A stretch of DNA of 43,285 nt from assembly GCF_000293785.1 (NCBI RefSeq), contig NZ_AKZI01000082.1, positions 1-43,285 on the forward strand, given 5' to 3'. Position 1 is the first letter of the stretch, and every line of letters begins with the position of its first letter. Shown here piece after piece: positions 15,391-23,170 of this stretch. The translations under genes and the position numbers were made by a program. Origin of the DNA: Rhodovulum sp. PH10. GTDB lineage: Bacteria > Pseudomonadota > Alphaproteobacteria > Rhizobiales > Xanthobacteraceae. The notes below the pieces were generated by a model. That model was given only the letters and a program-made list of their open reading frames with translations, was not told the DNA's origin and ran no database searches.

Positions 15391-15615
15391 TCAAGCGTCC
15401 CTGAGATTCAGGCGAGCCTCGATCCGCTCCAGGCGCGTGTCCATCTGGGCCTGGGCCGTTTCCCGGCGCAGATCGTCCCTATGGAGAGCATTGATGTCTT
15501 CCCGCATACGGAGAAGTTGGCGGGTGTGATCCGCAAGCCTGTTTTTCAGGTCGCCCTGCCCGGCCTGAAGCTGCTTCACTATTTCGTAGATAATGTCACT
15601 GGTATTTTCAGACAT
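15391..15615 (-). CDS. Small coiled-coil protein upstream of the antitoxin
   Basis: A 74-residue protein, MSENTSDIIYEIVKQLQAGQ then LADHTRQLLRMREDINALHR, that is almost entirely predicted coiled coil by its heptad-like spacing of L and I. It is on the same strand as the orphan VapB-like gene, 45 bases upstream. Small proteins of this type accompany accessory toxin or regulator genes in alphaproteobacteria; I know no assigned function. The start at 15615 is favoured over the in-frame ATG at 15630 because the shorter form begins directly with the polar helix. Confidence 0.6.
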   Translation of the reverse strand: MSENTSDIIYEIVKQLQAGQGDLKNRLADHTRQLLRMREDINALHRDDLRRETAQAQMDTRLERIEARLNLRDA

Positions 15616-15713
15616 GAAAGCATAATGCAAGAAACTGGGTTAAGAATGTAGTTCTTTTAATGAAAAAATATAAACGGAAGGGCACTGGCCGATGAATTTG
15701 ACTTCTCCGAACC

Positions 15714-17324
15714 CTAACGTTCCCCCGCGATCCAACCCGTGGCGTCGCGCCGCTCGCGAGTCCGTCCGAAAAGCTGGCAAGCCGACCGGCCGTCCGGACC
15801 TGCGGCATTGAACGCGAAGCCCACGCATTCGGCGAGCGGACGGCATTTCGCCGCGCAGGCATTGATGGTCGTGACCTCGTAGGAGGACTGCGGCAGGCCT
15901 GGAACCGAGCCGCCCGTCAGGGTCGCCTCGCAGGTCAGGTCGAAGCCGGTGACCTTGACCGGTCCACCCGGACACCAGGTTACGGGTTTCGGCGGTGGCG
16001 GAACGGCGAATGCGGTGAGCTTTGCGATCTCGGCGGGGCTCGGCGCCTGACCGGGAGCAAGATCGAGGACCCGCTCTCCCGCCAGGTACGAACGGTCGTT
16101 GGCGAAGACGAGAGGGGCCTTGAAGGTGGAGCAGCGGTGAAGCTGGTCGGCACGGCCCTTCCAGTACCACTTCGTCCAGGCGAAGGCGTCGCACTTGTCC
16201 TCGACGCAGGCCAGCGCGCAGTCGAGGAAGGTCGCGGTTTCGAGGACGCGGATGTTGGTGCCGTTCATCCGGGCGTCGTCGCGCAGACGATAGCCCATGC
16301 GGGCGAGAAGCCGGGCATATTGCTCCCGTTCCATGATCGCGCGACTGGCCGCCAGTTCTTCACGGTCGCGCCGCTCGGCCTCCTGCTCGCGCGCTTGCCT
16401 CTCCCTGTCCTCGGCCTTCCGCTGGGCGGCAACCACGCGGTGCGCAACATCCTCTTCGGTTCCGGGAGATGGTTTGTCCGCGCCCGCACGCCGCTCGGCG
16501 CCGTCTTGAACCGGCTTCTGGTCCGTGCCCTGCCGTCCGGTGCCGGGCGGTGGACCGGCCGGGGATGGCGACGCTCCTTTCCGGGACGGCGCTTGCGATG
16601 GTGCCGGACCCGGGACGGACGGGATCGACCAGATATACATCCCGAGCCCGATCATCACCGCCGTCACAGCGAGCGGCCCGAGGGTTCGGAATTGGTGATG
16701 CCGGGAAGCACCGTCGGACCGCCCGGGCAGGAGATGTTCGTCCGGGACTCCGGCCCCCGCTCTGCCGGGGTTTTCCCTCATCGGCCGGGGCCGGTCGGGC
16801 AGATTTCCGGGCTCGAGCCTGCTGCCATTCGGCTTGCCGCCGAGGCAAACGAGGCTTTGATTCTTCTCCGTTTTCCTGTCTTTTCCGGAGCTTTCCGGGG
16901 AAACATCTCTGGTGCTTGATGCCTCGCCATCCGGTGCATCGCCCGGGGGAGGCAACAGAAGAACGTTCGACCGCACGAAGGGCCACAGGCGGGAGAACGG
17001 CTTGCGGGCCTTGCGGGCCCGGCTGTTTCGGAGCGCCTCGGCGAGTTCGAGCCGCGCCTCGTCCCAGGCCGGGTTGTCGCCGAAGAGCTCCCGTTCGAGT
17101 GGGATCACGCTGTCGGGCAGGTGCTTGTCGGCGATCCAATTGCGCAGCGTCCGCTCGGTGACGCCGATCAGTCCGCAGATGGCTCCCGGCTCCCATGCGC
17201 GGCCCGCCTTGGCGGCCGGGCTTCCCCTGGGCCGGGTGCCGTAAACGAACAGATGCCAGTAGACGAGGTCGCCGAAGCTGTAGTCGGTGCGCTCGCGCGG
17301 GAGCTTCTTCGAAATCCGGGGCAT
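15714..17324 (-). CDS. Single-pass membrane protein: HTH-like region plus two PAN/apple domains
   Basis: A 536-residue protein with an unusual layout. Residues about 10-100 contain a helix-turn-helix-like stretch (GLIGVTERTLRNWIADKHLP, about 51-70). A charged, proline-rich linker leads to one transmembrane segment near 215-236 (LGPLAVTAVMIGLGMYIW). Then follow a Pro-rich part and a coiled coil (about 295-345). The C-terminal part has two cysteine-rich modules, about 345-420 (CALACVEDKCDAFAW, then CSTF) and 450-536 (LTCEAT, INACAAKC, CVGFAF), matching PAN/apple domains, which bind protein or carbohydrate outside the cell. So DNA binding inside and ligand binding outside is a reasonable reading. 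The ATG at 17324 begins a basic N-terminus; the longer frame to 17435 crosses the divergent gene. Confidence 0.7.
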   Translation of the reverse strand: MPRISKKLPRERTDYSFGDLVYWHLFVYGTRPRGSPAAKAGRAWEPGAICGLIGVTERTLRNWIADKHLPDSVIPLERELFGDNPAWDEARLELAEALRNSRARKARKPFSRLWPFVRSNVLLLPPPGDAPDGEASSTRDVSPESSGKDRKTEKNQSLVCLGGKPNGSRLEPGNLPDRPRPMRENPGRAGAGVPDEHLLPGRSDGASRHHQFRTLGPLAVTAVMIGLGMYIWSIPSVPGPAPSQAPSRKGASPSPAGPPPGTGRQGTDQKPVQDGAERRAGADKPSPGTEEDVAHRVVAAQRKAEDRERQAREQEAERRDREELAASRAIMEREQYARLLARMGYRLRDDARMNGTNIRVLETATFLDCALACVEDKCDAFAWTKWYWKGRADQLHRCSTFKAPLVFANDRSYLAGERVLDLAPGQAPSPAEIAKLTAFAVPPPPKPVTWCPGGPVKVTGFDLTCEATLTGGSVPGLPQSSYEVTTINACAAKCRPLAECVGFAFNAAGPDGRSACQLFGRTRERRDATGWIAGER

Positions 17325-17427
17325 TTGCCGAACTTTTCGCGCCGTATCGAGGCTGACTTGCGGTTGTGGTGCATACTTTTCGCAGAAGCCGCGCTCTTGA
17401 TCCACCGGTACGATCGGAGGTCGAGCG

Positions 17428-17826
17428 ATGTCCACACAACGACCCTATGGCAATGGCGCGGATGCGGCGGATCGCGGGCGTCCGCGCGCGACGGCGGACG
17501 ACTGCTTCGAGGCGATGGTCCGGCATCATGGCCGCACGCGGCAGCGAATCCCGAACGACGCGCCGAGAGGAGAGCCTGTGCGCAGCCCATCCCTCGACGC
17601 GAGACCGTCCGTCGGCGACGGCGCCGAAGTTGAAGGGGACATCATCTACGGAGCAAGGGCGATCGCCCTGTTCATCTTCGGCGACGGCGGCAACCGCGCC
17701 CGGCGGCGCGTGTTCAATCTCTGGGCCCATTACCGCGACCGGAAGGAGCATGCCGGTTTCTTCAAGCTGAACGGGGCCGTCTGCCTCTCGAAAAGCCAAT
17801 GGCGGGGGTTCCATGGACTGCCGTGA
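17428..17826 (+). CDS. Small winged-helix-like protein, paralogue of the 7877 gene
   Basis: A 132-residue protein. Its C-terminal half, IIYGARAIALFIFGDGGNRA then VFNLWAHYRDRKEHAGFFKL and LSKSQWRGFH, follows the same plan as the winged-helix protein at 7877-8140 (GGEAIAEFLFGDRKFRRKVY, LVEAARLPTFRLG, ARKSVLLDW). The N-terminal 60 residues are polar and probably disordered. A role in element control (excision or transcription) is inferred. The gene is divergent from the PAN protein and ends 14 bases before the TacAT control region. The start at 17428 is uncertain; no strong ribosome-binding site is seen. Confidence 0.6.
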   Translation: MSTQRPYGNGADAADRGRPRATADDCFEAMVRHHGRTRQRIPNDAPRGEPVRSPSLDARPSVGDGAEVEGDIIYGARAIALFIFGDGGNRARRRVFNLWAHYRDRKEHAGFFKLNGAVCLSKSQWRGFHGLP

Positions 17827-17832
17827 AACAAC

Positions 17833-17861
17833 TTGATTTGTACGGTTATTTACCGTACATT
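17833..17861 (+). promoter_or_regulatory. tacAT promoter with palindromic operator
   Basis: TGTACGGT (17839-17846), TATTT and ACCGTACA (17852-17859) form a perfect inverted repeat with 8-base arms. It lies between a TTGATT -35 box (17833-17838) and a TACATT -10 box (17856-17861), 17 bases apart, directly upstream of the DUF1778 antitoxin gene. A dimeric ribbon-helix-helix antitoxin bound here would block RNA polymerase, the usual autoregulation of GNAT toxin-antitoxin operons. Confidence 0.7.
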
Positions 17862-17889
17862 ATAGAGGCCAAACGAAAGAGAGGGCCGT

Positions 17890-18180
17890 ATGATGCCCGA
17901 AGAACAGAACCGAACAATGCGCCTCGAAGCGCGGATTGCACCCGACGTTCTGGCGGCGGTGAAGCGCGCCGCCGAAATCCAGGGCCGCAGCGTGAGCGAC
18001 TTCGTGGTGGCGGCGGCGCAGGAGGCCGCCCATCGCACCATCGCGGACACGCAAATCGTCCGCCTGTCGCTGGAAGACCAGCGCGCCTTCGCCGACGCGA
18101 TCATCAATCCGCCGCCGCCGCCGCCCGGCCTGAAACAGGCGGCCAAAGCCTATCGGACGCTGATCAAGGAATCCCGGTGA
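17890..18180 (+). CDS. tacA: DUF1778 (TacA-type) antitoxin
   Basis: A 96-residue ribbon-helix-helix antitoxin: RLEARIAPDVLAAVKRAAEI followed by GRSVSDFVVAAAQEAA is the DUF1778 DNA-binding domain. The C-terminal part (LSLEDQRAFADAIINPPPPP) is the segment that wraps the GNAT toxin, and the L-x-L-x-x-x-D-x-x-x-F motif is typical. It overlaps the toxin gene by GTGA, so production is coupled. Expected role: neutralise the acetyltransferase and repress the operon at the palindrome just upstream. The gene name reflects the family, not a proven orthologue. Confidence 0.9.
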   Translation: MMPEEQNRTMRLEARIAPDVLAAVKRAAEIQGRSVSDFVVAAAQEAAHRTIADTQIVRLSLEDQRAFADAIINPPPPPPGLKQAAKAYRTLIKESR

Positions 18181-18683
18181 CCGCCGGTTTCGTGATCGAG
18201 CCCCTCGGGGCCCATGACCGCCGGGGGTTCGCAAGCGGCGTGGACGCGCTGGATCGCTATCTCGCCACACAGGCCTCGCAAGACGTCAAACGGCGGGTCA
18301 GCAACTGCTTCGTCGCCCTCGATGATGCGGGCCTGATCGCCGGTTACTACACCCTGGCGGCCTCCAGCGTGCTGCTGACGGAGATGCCGCCGGAGACCGC
18401 CAAGCGCCTTCCCCGCTATCCCCTCGTTCCCGCCGCGCTGATCGGGCGTCTCGCCGTCGATCGACGGTTCCGCCGCAAGGGGCTCGGCCGGGCGCTCGTC
18501 ATGGACGCGGCAGTTCGCGCCGGGGGCTCCGACCCCGCCATCTTCGCCCTGCTGGTCGATGCCAAGGACGACGCTGCCATCACCTTCTATCGGCACAATG
18601 GCTTCCGGAGCTTCGCAAGCAAGCCGCATTGTCTCTTCCTGCCCGTCGCCACGGCGTTACAGGCGCTTCAGGACGACAGCTGA
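18177..18683 (+). CDS. tacT: GNAT-family (TacT-type) acetyltransferase toxin
   Basis: A 168-residue GNAT toxin of the type that acetylates aminoacyl-tRNA and stops translation. The family signature SGVDALDRYLATQASQDVKR is at about residues 20-40. The acetyl-CoA-binding loop RRFRRKGLGRALV (R-x-x-G-x-G) and the final FYRHNGFRSF are intact, so it looks functional. Start is a GTG at 18177 overlapping the tacA stop (GTGA). The 3' end overlaps the convergent 18668 gene by 16 bases. Confidence 0.9.
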   Translation: MTAGFVIEPLGAHDRRGFASGVDALDRYLATQASQDVKRRVSNCFVALDDAGLIAGYYTLAASSVLLTEMPPETAKRLPRYPLVPAALIGRLAVDRRFRRKGLGRALVMDAAVRAGGSDPAIFALLVDAKDDAAITFYRHNGFRSFASKPHCLFLPVATALQALQDDS

Positions 18684-19108
18684 CGGCGGCTCGTCAGGGC
18701 ACAGGATGGCCGACGTGATCGAGGCTGCGAGGTCCGACCGACAGGCGGTTCGGAGCATTTCGGGCGGCCCCGTGCACGCATCATGGCAGCCGCAAGCGCG
18801 GCCCTTTTCCCGGCTCGTATCGTGGCCCGAAGGATGGCAAGCGCGGCGTCACGCTCCTGCCGAAGGGCAGCAAGGGCCGAGACCTGAAGCTCGCGGGGCA
18901 TATCAAGCTCGACGGCGGCGAGTCGCGCCGCAAATTGCAGCATGAGCTGCGCGAGCGCCGCCCCGAGCATGGCTTCGAACGCGGCGGCGATGTGCGTGCA
19001 TTCCACGGCGACCGCCTCGCCCATGGGCCGGTGACGATTGCGGGGCTGGTCTTGCGACCCGGGTCCGGAGGCGCCCCTTGCCCCGGACCCGCGCTCAGTC
19101 CCGATCAT
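18668..19108 (-). CDS. Unknown protein coupled to the relaxase gene
   Basis: A 146-residue protein on the relaxase strand, starting at an ATG (19106-19108) that overlaps the relaxase stop region by 14 bases; a second possible start lies at 19024. The central part, AAFEAMLGAALAQLMLQFAA then LQVSALAALRQERDAALAIL, is a run of alanine-rich helices that reads as real protein, while the C-terminal 35 residues are less convincing. No family recognised. Its position after mobC and the relaxase suggests an accessory mobilization role; this is only contextual. Confidence 0.5.
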   Translation of the reverse strand: MIGTERGSGARGASGPGSQDQPRNRHRPMGEAVAVECTHIAAAFEAMLGAALAQLMLQFAARLAAVELDMPRELQVSALAALRQERDAALAILRATIRAGKRAALAAAMMRARGRPKCSEPPVGRTSQPRSRRPSCALTSRRQLSS

Positions 19109-20603
19109 GCTCTCGCTGTCGGCGCCGCTCTCGCCAGTGTTCGACCAGCCGCTCTGTCTCGTTTCCCTCCATCTCGACTGCGCGCTGCTGGTTCTCGGTG
19201 TCCCGCGAACGCTTGTCGTCCGCGTCCTTCTCGTCTGCTTCAAGGGATTCCGGCGCCCGATCGCCCGGCCTTTCAGCCGACCCTCCGCCGAAGAACCCAT
19301 CGAACAAGCGCTCGCCAAGCTCGGCGATTGCGCCCAAAAAGCCGATGCCAAGCGCTCCGGACATGCTGGCCGCGTCGTGAACCTTCACGGTCTCTTTCAC
19401 CGGCTTTCCGCGATTTCCCGGACCCGGCATGGCGCGACCCGCGTTACGCTCCCCCGCCGGCGAGCAGGTCTCGTTCGCCGCGCCCCGGAAATACTCACCT
19501 GGCCGCTCGGTCGCTTTACCCTTCGCTGGGGCCGCGTCACGTCCAGCCTCGAGCAGATGGTAGGACGGGAGGCCTTGTTCCTGCCGCTTCTCGAGTTCAG
19601 CGCGCTGTTCCTTTTGTTGCCGAAGGAGTCCCCGGTATTCCAGGTCGCGCCGCTCGCGAAGCGCCTTGCAGGCGGCGTCGCGCCTGGCCTCGAGGTCGGC
19701 GGTCTGACGCGCAAGGATGTCGGCCTTCATTGCGGCGAGACCATCGGCATCGCAATCACGACGCGCAGCGTCATAATAGGCCACCCATTCGTCGCGGTAT
19801 TCTGCCCGGATTTCGCGGAAGACCTGGTTCCGGACCGTTCGGAACGCCGCCTTACCCTCGGTGAAGAACTCCAGCCTTTGCTCGCGCTGACGGGTCTTCA
19901 GAAGCGCCCACTCTTTCGCCTCGCGGCCCCCTGCCTCGCCTCTTTCAAAGTAATCCGGCGTCTGGCGGATCCGCGAGAACTCGGTCCGGTCATTTTCCCG
20001 GTCGGCCTCCTTCAGACTCTGCCATGCCAGCCGCGTCGGAGAAGGCTCCCGCGCCTCGACGGGCTTCAGACGTTCCCGGCAATGAATCCGGGCATGCGCA
20101 CGCTCGTAACCAAGCGCCCAGGATGACGCCCGGACCTTCTCGTAGCTGCTGTCGATGCAGCGGCCATCGATGGGCGAGACGACATTCAGCATGATGTGGA
20201 CATGGGCGTGCTCCTTGTCGTCATGGGCGACCAGAACGGCTTGCCGGTCGTCCCAACCCATATGACGCAGGAACTCCTGAACGGCGGCGATCATCTCCTC
20301 CCTTTCGGGCTCGTCCGAGGGATGCCAGTTGAGGGAGATGTGCTTGACGGGGCTTTCCAGCCTGCGCCCGCCATTTCCGACCTTTTCCTGCCGTTTCAGC
20401 GCATCAGCCGCTCGAACGGTCCAGAGCATCTCGTCGATGGCGAACGGCACATGATCATTGGCGAGATTCAGCGTGTGGGTCCAGGCGAGGCGCTCCGACG
20501 TCACCGCCCGATCGGGATCATGCATGAGGTAATCGGCGAGTCCCTTGAAGGAGGTGCCGTGTTTGATCCCGCCGCTTCGTCTCTCGGCGAACCTAACGAT
20601 CAT
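19095..20603 (-). CDS. Relaxase / mobilization nuclease
   Basis: A 502-residue relaxase that would nick the element's transfer origin and pilot the strand during mobilization. The N-terminal 200 residues form the relaxase/mobilization nuclease domain: GTSFKGLADYLMHD, then HISLNWHPSDEP and the metal-binding motif AHDDKEHAHVHIMLNVV with the H-x-H-x-x-x-N triad. The candidate nucleophile tyrosine near residue 25 (DYLMHD) is in the expected N-terminal place. The C-terminal part is a long charged coiled coil (RRDLEYRGLLRQQKEQRAEL). Its start overlaps the mobC stop by 11 bases. The domain and the MobC partner fit MobP/MobQ-type systems; the exact MOB class is not settled by eye. Confidence 0.88.
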   Translation of the reverse strand: MIVRFAERRSGGIKHGTSFKGLADYLMHDPDRAVTSERLAWTHTLNLANDHVPFAIDEMLWTVRAADALKRQEKVGNGGRRLESPVKHISLNWHPSDEPEREEMIAAVQEFLRHMGWDDRQAVLVAHDDKEHAHVHIMLNVVSPIDGRCIDSSYEKVRASSWALGYERAHARIHCRERLKPVEAREPSPTRLAWQSLKEADRENDRTEFSRIRQTPDYFERGEAGGREAKEWALLKTRQREQRLEFFTEGKAAFRTVRNQVFREIRAEYRDEWVAYYDAARRDCDADGLAAMKADILARQTADLEARRDAACKALRERRDLEYRGLLRQQKEQRAELEKRQEQGLPSYHLLEAGRDAAPAKGKATERPGEYFRGAANETCSPAGERNAGRAMPGPGNRGKPVKETVKVHDAASMSGALGIGFLGAIAELGERLFDGFFGGGSAERPGDRAPESLEADEKDADDKRSRDTENQQRAVEMEGNETERLVEHWRERRRQREHDRD

Positions 20604-20937
20604 GCCGTCCGGCCCTGTGGATCAGTGCGCGGATTTCCTGAAGGAGCGGTTCGAGCGTGGGCGGACTCGGTTTATTGACGCTGTGCAGGCGCCGGGTGAT
20701 CTGATTGAGATTGTTGCCGAGCCGTGAGAGCTGAACCTGGAACAACGGATCGCAATGCGGCATTGCCGCGACGGCCGCTTCGGTGATCCGCCATTCGCCG
20801 AGCAGGCGCGCGCGGCCGTAATCCACGAGCCGCATGCCGCGAGACGCCGCATGCTGGCGCAACCATTCGAACTCCCGGATCGTGAGCTTGATGTTGATCT
20901 GACGATCACGAAGTTCACTTCGTCTCGGTCGTGCCAT
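20593..20937 (-). CDS. mobC: MobC-like relaxosome accessory protein
   Basis: A 114-residue protein. It begins with a basic MARPRRSELRDRQINIKLTI ribbon-helix-helix-like strand and contains LSRLGNNLNQITRRLHSVNK near residue 70-90, the hallmark of the MobC family (PF05713-like), which opens DNA at oriT for the relaxase. The ATG at 20937 is chosen because it starts at the conserved basic strand. It overlaps the relaxase gene by 11 bases. The transfer-origin candidate lies just upstream of the gene, as expected. Confidence 0.88.
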   Translation of the reverse strand: MARPRRSELRDRQINIKLTIREFEWLRQHAASRGMRLVDYGRARLLGEWRITEAAVAAMPHCDPLFQVQLSRLGNNLNQITRRLHSVNKPSPPTLEPLLQEIRALIHRAGRHDR

Positions 20938-20940
20938 GTC

Positions 20941-21110
20941 CGGCCTTGCCGCCTGAGCGCATGCGTCCTCGGGTCCATGGGCCACCACCGGCCCCTGGCG
21001 AGACCCGTTTCCGGTACCGGAAACGACATCTCGCTACCCTCTCCGCCTGATATACGCTTTGTCAGCTCTGATGCCGATGGTGAAACCCTCGTAAAACAAA
21101 GCGCATCGCG
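20941..21110. other. Candidate transfer origin (oriT)
   Basis: The gap between mobC (minus) and the plus-strand membrane-protein gene holds a perfect 18-bp palindrome GTTTCCGGTACCGGAAAC at 21007-21024, and an imperfect one, CCATGGGCC at 20980-20988 with GGCCCCTGG at 20992-21000 as its approximate complement. oriT sites usually sit right beside mobC/relaxase genes and contain such inverted repeats with a nick site a few bases away. The nick site cannot be located by eye. Confidence 0.5.
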
Positions 21111-21202
21111 ACGTGAGACATGATCGTGCAGAGCCTTACCAAATATTCCACGCGAGGAAACAAGGGCGTCGTGGTTCTCTCTCCCGAGGAGGAGAGAGAA
21201 CC

Positions 21203-21787
21203 ATGAGACATCTTGTATGGACGATCGGTTTGTTCGTCGTGATTTGGTACGAGCTGGCGATCGAGCTGGGCCTCGGCGCGGACACGGCGTTCCTTGCCAC
21301 GCTGGGGCTGATGGCGATCTGGTGGTCGGGGCTGCGGCTCGTGGCGCAGGGCATCACGCTGATGGGACCCTTCACCTTCGGGCTGCTGGCGCAGACGGCG
21401 GTCTGGCTCGTGCTGTTCTGGTGGTTCGCCCCTGCGGCGTTCCATGCCCTGCCCCTTCTGTTCGATCTGCTGATCGTGCTGGCGCTGGCGCTCTCCGGCG
21501 CGCGCTGCCGCTTCCTCTACGAAGCCTACCGGCAGAGCGGACGCCGCTTCGTCCCGGCGGAGCATTCGGGTCTGGTGCTGCTGGTGGTGTTCGGCGGCCT
21601 CGCGGCCTGCATGGTGTCGCTGCGTTACTGGGGTTCGCTCTGGCCTCTGGCCGGTTACGCGCTGCTTCCGGCGATTCCCTTCGGTTTCGGCTGGCGGATG
21701 GCCCCGCTCGCGGCTCCCGACAGGTTCGATGCAAAGGTCGGCGATGCCGATGCCTTCCGCGATGCCGGTCTCAGTGAAGAACGCTGA
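21203..21787 (+). CDS. Multi-pass membrane protein, likely partner of the coupling ATPase
   Basis: A 194-residue protein with about five hydrophobic segments (WTIGLFVVIWYELAIEL, FLATLGLMAIWWSGL, GLLAQTAVWLVLFWWF, ALPLLFDLLIVLALAL, GLVLLVVFGGLAACMV). The ATG at 21203 follows GGAGGAGAGAGAA. It lies 15 bases upstream of the VirD4-like ATPase gene on the same strand. The ATPase lacks its own N-terminal membrane anchor, so this protein may supply it as a separate subunit. No family named. Confidence 0.7.
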   Translation: MRHLVWTIGLFVVIWYELAIELGLGADTAFLATLGLMAIWWSGLRLVAQGITLMGPFTFGLLAQTAVWLVLFWWFAPAAFHALPLLFDLLIVLALALSGARCRFLYEAYRQSGRRFVPAEHSGLVLLVVFGGLAACMVSLRYWGSLWPLAGYALLPAIPFGFGWRMAPLAAPDRFDAKVGDADAFRDAGLSEER

Positions 21788-21802
21788 TCAGGAAAGCCCG
21801 CC

Positions 21803-23170
21803 ATGACCTCACAATTCGCGATCCCCTATGGCTACAATGCCGAACGCGAGACCTTCCCCTGCTACACCGACAACCGCCATCTCTGCACCTTCGGCCCGAC
21901 CCGCAGCGGCAAGGGGGCGAGCATCATCGTGCAGACGCTGCTCCAGGTGCCGCACAGCGTGGTGGTGATCGACCCGAAGGGCCAGAACGCCGCGATCACG
22001 GCGCGGCAGCGCCGGGCCACGGGGCAGGATGTCTATGTCCTGAACCCGTTCGGCCTGCATGGCGGGCTGCCATGGAACCTGCCGAAGCACCGCTACAACC
22101 CGCTCTCCCGCCTCGACATCCACAGCCCGAACGTGGTGGCCGACGCGGCGGCGCTCTCGCAGGCGCTGATCCTGACGCAGGGGCGCGACCCGTATTTCGA
22201 CGACACGGCGCGTGACCTGGTCGGAACGCTAATCCTCTATCTGATCTCCACCCTTGGGAAACGGGCGACGCTCGGTCATATGCGGAAAATGGTGACCGAC
22301 ATCGCCGCAAGGGGGCCCAAGGCCGCCGGGCTGTTGACGGCTATCGGGGCCAGCGCCTACCCCTTCATCAGCCAGCCGATCGGCCGGTTCAAGGATGCCG
22401 ACGCCCGCGACATCTCCTCGGCGATCAACACGGCGATCACCCAGACGGCGTTTCTGGACGACCCGGCCCTGACCGATCCGGCCCGGGGCGGCACCCTGAC
22501 CGGGAACGACCTCGACCTTCTCCAGCTGCGGGAGAAGCCGACGACCGTCTATCTGATCCTGCCGGGCCGCTACATGGACGCCTATGCGCGGTTCCTGCGG
22601 CTGATGATCACCTCGGCCATCGACCAGCTGACGACCGATCCCGGCGGCTATCCGGTGCTGATGCTCCTCGACGAGTTCGCGCGGCTCGAACAGCTTCCCG
22701 CCGTCTCCAACGCGTTCGGCTTTGCAGCAGGCTACAATCTTCAGCTCTGGCCCTTCCTTCAGGACCTGCCGCAGTTACAACTTCTGTACGGAAAACGCTG
22801 GACCAGCATTCTCGCCAATAGCGGCCTGATCCAGTTCTTCACGCCTTCGGACGTGGACACGGCGGAGTATTTGCAGCGGCGCGGCGGCTTCACGACCGGA
22901 GAGAGCCGCAGCCGGACCTACTCCGGCGGCATGCTGAAGGGGGAGCACAGCGACACCCGGACGGAAAGCCGCGTGCCGCTCCTGCCGTTCGAGCGGATGA
23001 TGAGCCTGCCGCCGGACGAGTCCGTGACCTTCTTTGCCGGGAAGCACGATCCTCTGCTGGCGGGTCGCATGCCCTACTGGCGCATCCCGCGCCTTGCCGG
23101 GCTGTTCGATGTGGACCCGTTCCATATGCCGGTGTCGGCGGGCGCGCGCCGGAAAGCACCGGCCGCCTGA
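21803..23170 (+). CDS. VirD4/TraG-like type IV coupling ATPase
   Basis: A 455-residue coupling protein that would bring the relaxase-DNA complex to a secretion channel. Walker A is GPTRSGKGASIIVQ (about residues 31-44) and Walker B is VLMLLDEFARLEQLP (about 289-303); VVVIDPKGQN and LQLLYGKRWTSILANS are further TraG/VirD4 marks. It begins almost directly at the ATPase fold, without the two N-terminal transmembrane helices of full-length VirD4, and is about 150 residues shorter than usual. A separate membrane protein gene just upstream could compensate. No VirB channel genes occur in the window, so transfer would rely on a helper element. A hairpin at 23156-23181 closes the operon. Confidence 0.9.
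   Translation: MTSQFAIPYGYNAERETFPCYTDNRHLCTFGPTRSGKGASIIVQTLLQVPHSVVVIDPKGQNAAITARQRRATGQDVYVLNPFGLHGGLPWNLPKHRYNPLSRLDIHSPNVVADAAALSQALILTQGRDPYFDDTARDLVGTLILYLISTLGKRATLGHMRKMVTDIAARGPKAAGLLTAIGASAYPFISQPIGRFKDADARDISSAINTAITQTAFLDDPALTDPARGGTLTGNDLDLLQLREKPTTVYLILPGRYMDAYARFLRLMITSAIDQLTTDPGGYPVLMLLDEFARLEQLPAVSNAFGFAAGYNLQLWPFLQDLPQLQLLYGKRWTSILANSGLIQFFTPSDVDTAEYLQRRGGFTTGESRSRTYSGGMLKGEHSDTRTESRVPLLPFERMMSLPPDESVTFFAGKHDPLLAGRMPYWRIPRLAGLFDVDPFHMPVSAGARRKAPAA

Noticed and set aside
16360-17814. 484-codon minus-strand frame overlapping the PAN protein
   Set aside because: It is a different frame of the same DNA; the 15714-17324 frame has a membrane segment and cysteine modules, this one only low-complexity R/P/A stretches.
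19038-20126. 362-codon plus-strand frame opposite the relaxase
   Set aside because: It is antisense to the relaxase gene, which has its catalytic motifs; the frame is a GC-skew shadow without a ribosome-binding site or domain.
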